Shown: in pieces, positions 54,653 through 62,195 of the stretch | Numbering within the stretch: position 1 is the first letter of the stretch | Layout: the number at the start of each line of letters is the position of its first letter | From: Kurthia massiliensis | GTDB lineage: Bacteria > Bacillota > Bacilli > Bacillales_A > Planococcaceae | Assembly: GCF_000285555.1 (NCBI RefSeq) | Contig: NZ_HE610996.1 | Span: 730,307-794,306 of the forward strand | Direction of reading: 5' to 3' | DNA: 64,000 nucleotides | Notes under the pieces: model-generated | Databases searched by the model: none | Told to the model about the DNA's origin: nothing | The model's input: only the letters and a program-made list of their open reading frames with translations | Translations under genes and position numbers: made by a program

Positions 54653-54687
54653 AAAAAAAACAGCGCTTTTTATACGCTGTTTTTTCA
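54653..54687 (-). terminator. Terminator between the two PepSY genes
   Basis: Minus strand AAAAACAGCG-8-CGCTGTTTTTTTT, after the stop codon of the gene at 54702. Confidence 0.85.
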
Positions 54688-54701
54688 TATGATGTTATTA
54701 A

Positions 54702-55201
54702 TTAATCACGACGATCGCGTTCGTAATCTAAAATTTTACCTGTCGAAGCGTTAATGTCCATTTCATATTCGTATTTGCCTTTAATGATTTCAACTTCGTA
54801 TTTGTTACCATCTAATTTTAATTTCACGACTTTGCCGTTTGGTACTTTTTTCAGTGCGATTGCTTTTGCTTGAGCACGCGTCACTTTTACTTTTTTCACA
54901 GGTTTGTATTCTTTTTCAGTAATGTACGCTTTACCTGTACGTTTTTTTACTTCTACTTCATATACGTAATTCCCTTTACGGATTTCAAATTCATATTCAC
55001 CATCATCTGCACCACGATCTACTTCGATGATTGTACCGTTTACTTTTTTCAATGCGATTTTTTTCGCTTGGTCAAATGTTACACTTTTCGCAAAAGCCGT
55101 CGTTTGTGATGAAGCTTGGTCTGGTCTGCCACAGCGAACCCAATGACACTCGATAAGCCAATTGTTGATGCAAATACAGTCGTTACAAGTAATTTTTTCA
55201 T
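54702..55201 (-). pseudogene. Second PepSY-domain protein, frameshifted by a 5-base duplication
   Basis: ATG 55201 behind AGGAGG starts a signal peptide, MKKLLVTTVFASTIGLSSVIG, with ADQ after it; this frame then stops. The two PepSY repeats (VTFDQAKKIALKKVNGTII ... and VTRAQAKAIALKKVPNGKVVKLKL ... MDINASTGKILDYERD) follow in another frame. A tandem copy of the pentamer GACCA on the minus strand (plus-strand TGGTC repeated at 55118-55127) causes the shift; removing one copy gives AVADQASSQTTAFAKSVTFD and an intact protein of about 164 residues. A downstream ATG at 55052 could yield a fragment without the signal peptide. Confidence 0.8.
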
Positions 55202-55292
55202 ATGTTTTGTCCTCCTCAAATTTTTCATACTCCTACTATAACGTGTGAATATGAGAACATATGGAGCTGAACATTAACGTTTCATGAGAAAA

Positions 55293-55418
55293 TTAATCAT
55301 CCCATGTCATCGATAAAATTTCACCGGACAATGCATGAATTCCTTCAAATTGCAATTCTAGCTCTAATACACGTGCAATGTTTTGCTCATCTTCAATAAT
55401 TAAAATCCGCTCCGCCAT
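55293..55418 (-). pseudogene. 41-codon fusion: response-regulator N-terminus joined to PepSY C-terminus
   Basis: The ORF starts MAERILIIEDEQNIARVLEL, a textbook N-terminus of an OmpR-type response regulator up to ELQFEG, and ends GIHALSGEILSMTWDD, which matches the terminal strand of a PepSY domain (compare IDASTGEIIEYEQDD in the gene at 54036). The rest of the regulator, any sensor kinase and most of a PepSY gene are missing. I read it as the scar of an in-frame deletion in a regulator-kinase-PepSY operon like ykoGHI of B. subtilis. A weak AGGGA precedes the ATG. Confidence 0.7.
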
Positions 55419-55487
55419 TTGAATCCCTGCTCTTACATTTTTTCTTTAGTGTACCAACAAATTATTAAAAACTGCTGAGAAAAGACA

Positions 55488-55521
55488 CAAAAAAACGTAG
55501 CGCACGTGGCACTACGTTTCT
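55488..55521 (-). terminator. Terminator of uppP
   Basis: Minus strand GAAACGTAG-10-CTACGTTTTTTT. Confidence 0.8.
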
Positions 55522-55525
55522 TCTA

Positions 55526-56353
55526 TTATAAAAAGACGATAATTCCTAAAATAATCGCGATGACAATACGGTAAATCGCAAACGGTACAAGTTTAATACG
55601 GTCAATCAATTTCAAGAAGAACTTAATCGACAATAGCGCAAAAATAAAGGCACTAATAAAACCGACGGCGTAAAAGCCCATGTCGCTCGGATTAATATCT
55701 TCCCAATGTTTGAATAACGACAGTGCACTCGCACCGGCCATAATCGGCACCGCCATAATAAATGTAAAGTCTGCGGCTGTTTTATGGCTCAAACCGAATA
55801 GCACACCACCTGAAATTGTCGAACCAGAACGTGAAAAACCTGGCCATAACGATAAACATTGCACGAGGCCAATTAGAAAAGCATTTTTATAGCTTAGTTG
55901 GTCAAGCGACGTAATACGCGGCTTTTTCGGCCCTAATTTGTCTGCAGCAATCATTAAAAACGCACCGACTAACAAGCCAATGATGACGGTTTCGATACTA
56001 AACAGATGTGCATCGATATAATCTTCTACAAGTAATCCTAAAACACCCGCTGGTAAAATACCGACGAATACATGCAGTAAATTAAAGTGCTGTGATTTCG
56101 TTTGTCCTTCAATATGGTACAAGCCGATTAAACTTAAAATTCGTTTCCACATAACAACGACGACCGCTAAAATCGATCCGAGCTGAATAACGATTTTAAA
56201 CGTATTCGCTGACGATGACCCTAAAAAATCCGCGGTTTTTAACCACATATCATCGACAATAATCATATGCCCTGTTGATGATACAGGTGCAAACTCCGTC
56301 ATCCCTTCAACGAAGCCGAGTAACAATGCTTTCAAAAACTCTACAATATCCAT
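55526..56353 (-). CDS. uppP: Undecaprenyl-diphosphatase UppP (BacA)
   Basis: A 275-residue membrane phosphatase that dephosphorylates undecaprenyl pyrophosphate to recycle the lipid carrier of wall synthesis; overproduction gives bacitracin resistance. The motif GFVEGMTEFAPVSSTGHM lies at the N-terminus and PGFSRSGSTISGG in the second half; about eight helices. The start at 56353 follows AAAGGAG; the open frame to 56452 lacks a ribosome site. It is divergent from the lia operon with a 213-base shared region. Confidence 0.94.
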   Translation of the reverse strand: MDIVEFLKALLLGFVEGMTEFAPVSSTGHMIIVDDMWLKTADFLGSSSANTFKIVIQLGSILAVVVVMWKRILSLIGLYHIEGQTKSQHFNLLHVFVGILPAGVLGLLVEDYIDAHLFSIETVIIGLLVGAFLMIAADKLGPKKPRITSLDQLSYKNAFLIGLVQCLSLWPGFSRSGSTISGGVLFGLSHKTAADFTFIMAVPIMAGASALSLFKHWEDINPSDMGFYAVGFISAFIFALLSIKFFLKLIDRIKLVPFAIYRIVIAIILGIIVFL

Positions 56354-56452
56354 AAATTCTCCTTTATCTACTACATTTTCTATTACAAACAATTTGGCAT
56401 TATCATACCATGTTCGTCGCATGAAAAAAGTTACAGCTTTGTAAATGTTCAA

Positions 56453-56485
56453 AGACTGAGACGTCCTCAGCCTCTAGACCTAGTC
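56453..56485. promoter_or_regulatory. Inverted-repeat region between uppP and liaI, candidate LiaR site
   Basis: AGACTGAG-5-CTCAGCCT, followed by TCTAGACCTAGTC, forms overlapping inverted repeats 82-114 bases before liaI. LiaR/VraR-type regulators bind inverted repeats containing AGTC or GACT in this position. The match is by layout, not an exact consensus. Confidence 0.4.
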
Positions 56486-56566
56486 AAAAATCCATTTCCA
56501 GACCGTTCTAAAAAATACGCATTCACCGTATCATAAATTTACAAACAACGAAGGAGGCATAAACAA

Positions 56567-56914
56567 ATGAAAAAATTTGGACTTGCATTACTCGGTGTCA
56601 TCGCCGGGATTACGATTATTGGCGTGATCGGACCACTTGGAGGTTTATTGTTTTCAGGAGCAATCGCTTACGCAGGTTTTCACTTCTACGTTAAAGCAGA
56701 TTCTAGTTTCTCAAAAGTTGTCTGGGCTTTAGTCGGCATCGCAGGCGCTGTCACAGCAATCGCAAACTTCCCTGGTGTACTCGGTGCTATCGCATTAGCA
56801 GCACTTGCATACGTGTACTATAAATGGAATCACTCAGCCAAACCGAAAACAACGACAAAAAAATCAAATGACCCATTCCAAAACTTCGAAAAAGAATGGT
56901 CAAACTTTAAATAA
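56567..56914 (+). CDS. liaI: LiaI-like small membrane protein
   Basis: A 115-residue protein with three predicted helices (about 4-35, 48-66, 68-85) and a hydrophilic C-terminal tail (KWNHSAKPKTTTKKSNDPFQNFEKEWSNFK). Position as first gene of a liaIH-FSR operon supports LiaI, the membrane anchor for the LiaH phage-shock protein. Sequence similarity to B. subtilis LiaI is not obvious by eye. The ATG follows AAGGAGG. Confidence 0.75.
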   Translation: MKKFGLALLGVIAGITIIGVIGPLGGLLFSGAIAYAGFHFYVKADSSFSKVVWALVGIAGAVTAIANFPGVLGAIALAALAYVYYKWNHSAKPKTTTKKSNDPFQNFEKEWSNFK

Positions 56915-56933
56915 CGCTTAGGAGGAATTTTAC

Positions 56934-57554
56934 ATGAACTTACTACAACGTCTTAAATACGCCATCGAATCCGATTTAAATATGCAACCAACGAGTGACA
57001 ATCCACTTGCTCGTTTAAATCAATACATTCAAGAAGCAGAGCGACAAACAGAAGATACGAAAACGTTTTTAGAACGACAAGTAAAACTCAAGCAACATTT
57101 AGAAACACAACTTGCAGAAGCGAAATCTTTACTTGAAAAACGTACGACACAAATTACACTCGCAGAGCAAACCGGCGAAGCCGACTTAATCGCATTTGCA
57201 CAAGCAGAACAAGCAGCGTATACGAATCGTGTACAATTGCTGACACAATCCGTACATGAAACGACGAAATCAGTCATCGCGCTCGAACAAAAATATGAAT
57301 TAATGAAACATAAGATTGAAGAAATGAAAATTCGTCAATTACAAGTAATGAGTTATGAAAATAATGCACGTGCTAACTATCATATGGATGCGATGCTACA
57401 CCCTGAAAAGCAAAACGTAGCAGACGTAGACGGTTTATACGCATACGTTGACACACTTCAACATCCAACAACGGTTGTAACACCGACGAGTTCACTCGAA
57501 GATCGTTTAAATGCGCTTGAAAAACAATCGCTCAAACTAGCAAAAGACGTTTAA
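56934..57554 (+). CDS. liaH: PspA/IM30 family protein LiaH
   Basis: A 206-residue coiled-coil protein of the phage-shock family. Helices are rich in Glu, Gln and Lys (LNQYIQEAERQTEDTKTFLERQVKLKQHLETQLAEAKSLLEKR ... TKSVIALEQKYELMKHKIEEMKIRQLQVM). It is expected to form large oligomers that shield the membrane under cell-envelope stress. It lies 19 bases after liaI with AGGAGG before its ATG. Confidence 0.88.
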   Translation: MNLLQRLKYAIESDLNMQPTSDNPLARLNQYIQEAERQTEDTKTFLERQVKLKQHLETQLAEAKSLLEKRTTQITLAEQTGEADLIAFAQAEQAAYTNRVQLLTQSVHETTKSVIALEQKYELMKHKIEEMKIRQLQVMSYENNARANYHMDAMLHPEKQNVADVDGLYAYVDTLQHPTTVVTPTSSLEDRLNALEKQSLKLAKDV

Positions 57555-57620
57555 ATTATATACACTCATGAGGAGATACCATTTGGTGTCTCCTTTACAT
57601 ATTTCAAAGGAGGAATTGCG

Positions 57621-58298
57621 ATGCCGCAGCGCACGAATATTTTTACCCGCTTTTTCTTAGTCGCCTTGTTGCTCATTTTTATAGAAGGTTTTTTATTAGA
57701 AAACGGTAATATTTTTTTCGCATTGCTCGGCTTAGCGGGCATTTTATATGCGATGAAAAAGCAGAAACGCGCGATTTTTTGGATTAGCGTCGGCTTAATC
57801 GTCATCGTCTTTATGTCGATGTGGAGTATGCGTATTATTATCGTCCTCGTACTTACCTATATTATTTGGAAAATGATACAAAAAGAGCCACTTGAAGTGG
57901 ACGTCTCGGCGTATCAAACAAATGCGGTGAAACAAAACAACCCGATCATTTCATTCGAGCAATCATCGACAGAAGCGTACCAGTGGCAAGATGTCCACAT
58001 TCAAAATGCAGCTGGTGATTTAATTGTCGATACGACGACGACGATTTTACCGAAAAATGTGTCGCTCATTAACGTACGACAAGGGTTCGGTAAGACGACG
58101 GTTTATGTTCCTTATGAAGTGCCGGTACGCATTCATTTCAATACGCTTTACGGTGAAGTGCAAGCATTTGGCAATCAATATAGCCGCCTCTTTAATCAAT
58201 CTATCGTATTAAAAGATGGCGACTTAATTGATACACCTCAACAGCTCATCATTACCGTTTCAACATTTTTAGGGGATTTGGAGGTCGTGCGAAAATGA
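57621..58298 (+). CDS. liaF: LiaF-like membrane protein, inhibitor of the LiaRS system
   Basis: A 225-residue protein with about four N-terminal helices (to about residue 88) and a C-terminal beta-rich domain (WQDVHIQNAAGDLIVDTTTTILPKNVSLINVRQGFGKTTVYVPYEV) that matches the conserved LiaF/DUF2154 region. LiaF keeps the kinase LiaS off without stress. It overlaps liaS by four bases (ATGA), indicating coupling. A 66-base gap after liaH holds only a small hairpin-like GAGATACCATTTGGTGTCTC at 57571-57590. Confidence 0.88.
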   Translation: MPQRTNIFTRFFLVALLLIFIEGFLLENGNIFFALLGLAGILYAMKKQKRAIFWISVGLIVIVFMSMWSMRIIIVLVLTYIIWKMIQKEPLEVDVSAYQTNAVKQNNPIISFEQSSTEAYQWQDVHIQNAAGDLIVDTTTTILPKNVSLINVRQGFGKTTVYVPYEVPVRIHFNTLYGEVQAFGNQYSRLFNQSIVLKDGDLIDTPQQLIITVSTFLGDLEVVRK

Positions 58299-59311
58299 CG
58301 AAACTCATGCTACGATTTTTTGGTTTCCTTCTATTATTTATAGTGCTCTGCAGCAGCATCGCATTTTTATTATTTGATGAACCAGCACAATTCCGATTTT
58401 TCATTGATCGGACGTATTGGCAATTACCGTACGGCGCTTGGGTGCTTATCATTTTAGCGGCACTTAGCTTCTTCATCGCGACGTGGGCTGCTACTATTAC
58501 ACGTCAACGCGATGTTATTTATAAACAAACGCTCGATCAATTGTTAAAAGACCAAACGAATATGCCGCGCCTACGTCAATTACCGCAAAAACAGCGTCAG
58601 CAATTAAATGAACTCGCAGAACTAATTCAAACGCAGAAAAAAAGTTTGCAGCGATTAATTAACGACGATGCAAAAGCAAAAGAAGCGATGATTGAAGAGC
58701 AAGTCATTCAAGAGCGACAGCGTCTCGCACGTGAACTACATGACTCGGTTTCACAACAATTGTTTGCCGCATCGATGATGTTATCAGCAATTAACGAAAC
58801 AGCTGACGTAAATGATGTCGCAGCGAAACAGCTCGCACAAACGGAAAAAATTGTCCAACAAGCACAATTAGAAATGCGCGCGCTGTTATTACATCTTCGC
58901 CCTGCTGCGTTAAAAGGAAAAACGCTTGCAGTCGGCATGCAAGATTTGTTAACGGAATTACGGCAAAAAGTGTTATTTACGATTCATGAACGCATTGAAG
59001 AAGTGCATTTGCCAAAAGGTGCTGAAGATCATCTATTCCGTATCGCACAAGAAACGCTCTCTAATACACTCCGCCATTCAAAAGCGACCGAAGTAGATTT
59101 ACTGCTCGTCGAACGCGACAATCGCGTCATTTTACGCGTGCAAGATAATGGTGTCGGATTTGAAGCGTCGGACGACACGCACGGTGGCTCGTACGGTTTA
59201 CGCAACATTGAAGAACGTGCGATTGAAATCGGTGGGACGTGTAAAATCGTTTCTGTAAAAGACCAAGGGACGATGATCGAAGTACAAATCCCGACAGAAC
59301 AGGAGGAATAA
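58295..59311 (+). CDS. liaS: LiaS sensor histidine kinase
   Basis: A 338-residue intramembrane-sensing kinase with two N-terminal helices (about 7-27, 48-68) and a very short extracellular loop. The phosphoacceptor is His149 in ERQRLARELHDSVSQQLFAAS (HisKA_3 type), and the ATPase domain contains QETLSNTLRHSKA, DNGVGFE and GLRNIEERA. It senses lipid II cycle interference together with LiaF. Coupled with liaF and followed by liaR after one base. Confidence 0.92.
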   Translation: MTKLMLRFFGFLLLFIVLCSSIAFLLFDEPAQFRFFIDRTYWQLPYGAWVLIILAALSFFIATWAATITRQRDVIYKQTLDQLLKDQTNMPRLRQLPQKQRQQLNELAELIQTQKKSLQRLINDDAKAKEAMIEEQVIQERQRLARELHDSVSQQLFAASMMLSAINETADVNDVAAKQLAQTEKIVQQAQLEMRALLLHLRPAALKGKTLAVGMQDLLTELRQKVLFTIHERIEEVHLPKGAEDHLFRIAQETLSNTLRHSKATEVDLLLVERDNRVILRVQDNGVGFEASDDTHGGSYGLRNIEERAIEIGGTCKIVSVKDQGTMIEVQIPTEQEE

Positions 59312-59312
59312 A

Positions 59313-59942
59313 ATGATTCGAGTTTTATTAGCGGACGATCATGAAATGGTACGTATCGGTGTCTCAGCTTATTTGCAAGCGCAACCGGATATGGAAGTCG
59401 TCGCCGAAGCAGAAAATGGCCAGCAAGCAGTCGAAAAAGCGCTCGAAACGAAACCGGACATTATTTTAATGGATATGGTCATGCCGATTATGACCGGAGC
59501 TGAAGCGACAGCTGCCATTATCGCACAATGGCCCGACGCGAAAATTATGGTCGTTACGAGCTTTTTAGACGACGATAAAGTGTACCCTGCACTTGAAGCA
59601 GGTGCTGTTAGCTATATTTTAAAGACGACGAACGCAAAACAAATTGCCGATGCGATTCGTAAAACGTATAGCGGCACATCGGTATTAGAACCAGAAGTGA
59701 CAACGAAAATGATGAAGCGCATGCGCGAACCAGACCGTGCGTTACACGAACAATTAACCGAACGTGAACATGAAGTGTTATTATTAATGGCACGCGGCAT
59801 GACAAACCAAGAAATTGCCGATACATTGTTCATCGCGCTCAAAACTGTCAAGACACATGTTAGTAATATATTATCAAAACTAGAAGTGCAAGATCGTACA
59901 CAAGCAGTCGTATATGCCTTCTCAAATCATCTCGTAAAATAA
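59313..59942 (+). CDS. liaR: LiaR response regulator
   Basis: A 209-residue NarL-type regulator. The receiver domain has acidic pocket ADDHE, phosphoacceptor Asp54 (ILMDMVMP) and Lys in YILKTT. The DNA-binding domain is LTEREHEVLLLMARGMTNQEIADTLFIALKTVKTHVSNILSKL. It should activate the liaIH promoter and, by its location, perhaps uppP. ATG behind ACAGGAGG. Last gene of the operon. Confidence 0.93.
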   Translation: MIRVLLADDHEMVRIGVSAYLQAQPDMEVVAEAENGQQAVEKALETKPDIILMDMVMPIMTGAEATAAIIAQWPDAKIMVVTSFLDDDKVYPALEAGAVSYILKTTNAKQIADAIRKTYSGTSVLEPEVTTKMMKRMREPDRALHEQLTEREHEVLLLMARGMTNQEIADTLFIALKTVKTHVSNILSKLEVQDRTQAVVYAFSNHLVK

Positions 59943-59944
59943 TT

Positions 59945-59980
59945 AAAAAGGCGAACTTCTTTTAGAAGAATTCGCCTTTT
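59945..59980 (+). terminator. Terminator of the lia operon
   Basis: AAAAAGGCGAACTTCTT...AGAAGAATTCGCCTTTT. Confidence 0.88.
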
Positions 59981-60142
59981 CTCATTACATAAGGACTATT
60001 TCAAGCAAAAATGCTCTTTATATTTAACAAAATATTAACTGTTTCGTCTGGTTTTTTGGCAATTGAAGTTTTTCGAATAGTAAAACAGGAAAATGTTCGG
60101 TATTATTAGTACATATTATTTTCATTTAGAGAGGGTTTTCAT

Positions 60143-61432
60143 TTGAATCTCGGGCAAAAAATTAAGTTAGAACGTCTCAAAAGCCATATGACTCAACAGC
60201 AACTCGCTGAAGGTATTTGTTCAACGTCTTATTTAAGTAAAATCGAGAAAAATCACGTTGTACCAAAGCAAACGATTCAACGTGCATTGTTCAATCGATT
60301 AAACATCACAGAAACGCCAGCTGAATTAGATGAATCAACCTTCATGTCCGATCTTTTGATCGCTTATCATGCTATTTTAGAAAGTCAGTCACCTGATCAT
60401 GCGCGAATTGCTTTTAACACATTTTATAGTGAGCAGATTACGTTTACGAAGCAAGAGAACTTTTATACGACCAATTTATATTTACTGTATTTCGCGGTTA
60501 TTGCGAAAGAACCCGCATCTCAAGTGAAACATCTTTTGTACGGTATGCTGGCGATTAAATATAAATTTACTGCGTATCAAAAGTATGTTTTCCACGTAGT
60601 GCGTGCACTTTATCATTACGAACAAAATGAATTTGAAGAAGCGCATTTACAAGCAACTTCCGCCGAAAAAATTCAATCTCTCCACCACGTTGCTGAAGAT
60701 ATTGAGTATGCGTCCTTACTATTTTTAGAAGGTCTGATTTATTTCCGTACATATGAACATGGCAATGCGTTTTCAAAAGTAAACAAAGCATTGCAGCTAT
60801 TTACGCAATATGAAATTCATGAACAGATGTTGAAAGCGTACAATTTATTAGGCCTCATCAATTTACAATTCGGCAACTTCGAACAAACTTTGAAATATTT
60901 AAATGATGGCTACAACTACGCTGTACAGCTTGATAAAACATCGCATTACGGACAATTACTACAAAACATTGGTTATACATACGCACGTATGCAACAACCA
61001 AAAGTAGCAATTCAATATTACCGCCGCAGTTTAAAAGTAAAAGAACTGCCTCTTCCACAGCTCGTAACGATCCATTCAATTATTAAAGAATACTCAAAAA
61101 TTGATAACGGCGAAAAAATTTTGAAATGGTGCCAAGAAGGTTTAGCCATTATCGAAGCACATGACTTAAAAGATGCAGCGCTCAGCTACCACTATCATTT
61201 CCATATCTATCCGATGCTTCACCATTTAGAGCCATTTAAGCCCTATTGTTTAGAAAACGCCATTCAACATTTTACGTCGTTAAAAGATCATCGCAACGTG
61301 CAAAAATATGCCCTTGCGCTCGCAAAAGGCTATGAAACGATGGGCAACTTTGAAAAAGCTGTCCACTATTATCGTCTCGCAAATGAAGCATCATTTGCGG
61401 TACGAGGTATTAAAGCATGGCAAGATTTATAA
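60143..61432 (+). CDS. RRNPP-type regulator: HTH plus TPR domain
   Basis: A 429-residue cytosolic protein. The N-terminal Xre helix-turn-helix (NLGQKIKLERLKSHMTQQQLAEGICSTSYLSKIEKN, residues 2-37) is followed by about nine TPR-like helical pairs (such as YNLLGLINLQFGNFEQTLKYLNDGYNYA and QNIGYTYARMQQPKVAIQYYRRSLKVK). Size and layout match NprR/PlcR-type regulators, which bind re-imported signalling peptides. It starts with TTG behind GAGAGGG. No peptide gene follows on the same strand: a terminator comes at once. A 50-codon secreted-peptide-like gene lies convergently at 61569-61721. Confidence 0.87.
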   Translation: MNLGQKIKLERLKSHMTQQQLAEGICSTSYLSKIEKNHVVPKQTIQRALFNRLNITETPAELDESTFMSDLLIAYHAILESQSPDHARIAFNTFYSEQITFTKQENFYTTNLYLLYFAVIAKEPASQVKHLLYGMLAIKYKFTAYQKYVFHVVRALYHYEQNEFEEAHLQATSAEKIQSLHHVAEDIEYASLLFLEGLIYFRTYEHGNAFSKVNKALQLFTQYEIHEQMLKAYNLLGLINLQFGNFEQTLKYLNDGYNYAVQLDKTSHYGQLLQNIGYTYARMQQPKVAIQYYRRSLKVKELPLPQLVTIHSIIKEYSKIDNGEKILKWCQEGLAIIEAHDLKDAALSYHYHFHIYPMLHHLEPFKPYCLENAIQHFTSLKDHRNVQKYALALAKGYETMGNFEKAVHYYRLANEASFAVRGIKAWQDL

Positions 61433-61436
61433 CGAC

Positions 61437-61482
61437 AAAAAAGGTGTAACCGAATCGTCCACCGTTTCGGTTACACCTTTTG
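61437..61482 (+). terminator. Terminator of the RRNPP regulator gene
   Basis: AAAAAAGGTGTAACCGAA-10-TTCGGTTACACCTTTTG, four bases after the stop codon. It can also fold on the minus strand. Confidence 0.88.
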
Positions 61483-61529
61483 TTTTGGCCGCATATTTGT
61501 CTGTTAAACCAACTCGGCGACACTTTTAA

Positions 61530-61552
61530 ATCTTTACTACTTCCGTAAAGAT
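61530..61552. repeat. Inverted repeat downstream of the small peptide gene
   Basis: ATCTTTAC-7-GTAAAGAT, perfect 8-base arms, on the 3' side of the peptide gene. A weak terminator on the minus strand is possible; the following T-run is short. Confidence 0.4.
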
Positions 61553-61568
61553 ATTCGTTTCCATATCC

Positions 61569-61721
61569 TTAAGGAATTAAGTTCATTACAAAGTTTGTAA
61601 ACTGTTGTAATGCGGTTAAATTGAATAGTTGCTGTGAGCAAAATAGCAAGCTACCGCAAGCCAATACTAGAGAAAATACAGAACCAACTAAAGCGCCTTT
61701 CGTTGGAGTTTTAGCAGACAT
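61569..61721 (-). CDS. 50-residue putative secreted peptide, candidate signal of the RRNPP regulator
   Basis: The frame runs from ATG 61721 to TAA 61569, with a good AGGAGGG ribosome site ten bases before it, so it is very likely a real gene. The peptide begins MSAKTPTKGALVGSVFSLVL and ends TNFVMNLIP. A basic N-terminus, a hydrophobic core (about 9-28) with LACGS that weakly resembles a lipobox, and a short polar to hydrophobic tail fit a pro-peptide of about the size of PapR or NprX. Convergent placement beside a peptide-type regulator is suggestive, not proof. A small membrane protein or toxin is the alternative. A TATACT at about 61763-61768 could be its -10 box. Confidence 0.6.
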   Translation of the reverse strand: MSAKTPTKGALVGSVFSLVLACGSLLFCSQQLFNLTALQQFTNFVMNLIP

Positions 61722-61910
61722 AAATAGCGGACCCTCCTGTACATTTGATTGATTAACGCTAGTATACGGGATTTGTTTTTCATTTATATGACAAAACGCT
61801 TACGTTATGATTAAATCAACCAATTTGTGTCATATTTCGGTCTTTTTGTCGCAGATGCAAGCCCTTCCAAATTTCGTTATAATGGCTTATAGAAAAAGAG
61901 GTGCTATGTC

Positions 61911-62141
61911 ATGTATAAAACAGTCGCTGAAACTGCAAAAGATATCCACATGCCTGAGGCGCAAGTGATGCGTTACGTACTACATGGTCGCATCCGTGCT
62001 GTCCATGACGGCGAACAATTTTTAATTAATAGCCAACAGTTTACGACGTACTTTGAACAACTTGAACGTATTAAACACGAAATTGACTTATGGAAAGCAA
62101 CGCCAATTCCTGAAGATATCGATATTAAAGATGAAGACTAA
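61911..62141 (+). CDS. Small excisionase-type helix-turn-helix protein
   Basis: A 76-residue protein with a MerR/excisionase-like winged helix (TVAETAKDIHMPEAQVMRYVLHGRIRAVHDGEQFLINSQQF) and an acidic C-terminal helix ending IPEDIDIKDED. Such small proteins are common as chromosomal genes in Bacillales; there is no integrase or prophage nearby. ATG behind AGAGGTG. It ends at a terminator shared with hom. Confidence 0.75.
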   Translation: MYKTVAETAKDIHMPEAQVMRYVLHGRIRAVHDGEQFLINSQQFTTYFEQLERIKHEIDLWKATPIPEDIDIKDED

Positions 62142-62191
62142 AAAAACGTCTACAATGGAAATTCGACAAACCACTGTAGACGTCTTTTTTT
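62141..62191. terminator. Bidirectional terminator, small HTH gene and hom
   Basis: AAAAAACGTCTACA...TGTAGACGTCTTTTTTT with an additional TGG/CCA pairing in the loop region. Confidence 0.88.
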
Positions 62192-62195
62192 GTTA

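Noticed and set aside
57571-57590. Palindrome GAGATACCATTTGGTGTCTC between liaH and liaF as a terminator
   Set aside because: No T-run follows and the flanking genes form one operon; it may be an mRNA processing hairpin at most.
60010-60110. Short frame (about 32 codons, starting MLFIFNKILTV) upstream of the RRNPP regulator as an alternative signal peptide gene
   Set aside because: No ribosome site, and it covers the regulator's promoter region; the 50-codon gene at 61569 is far better supported.
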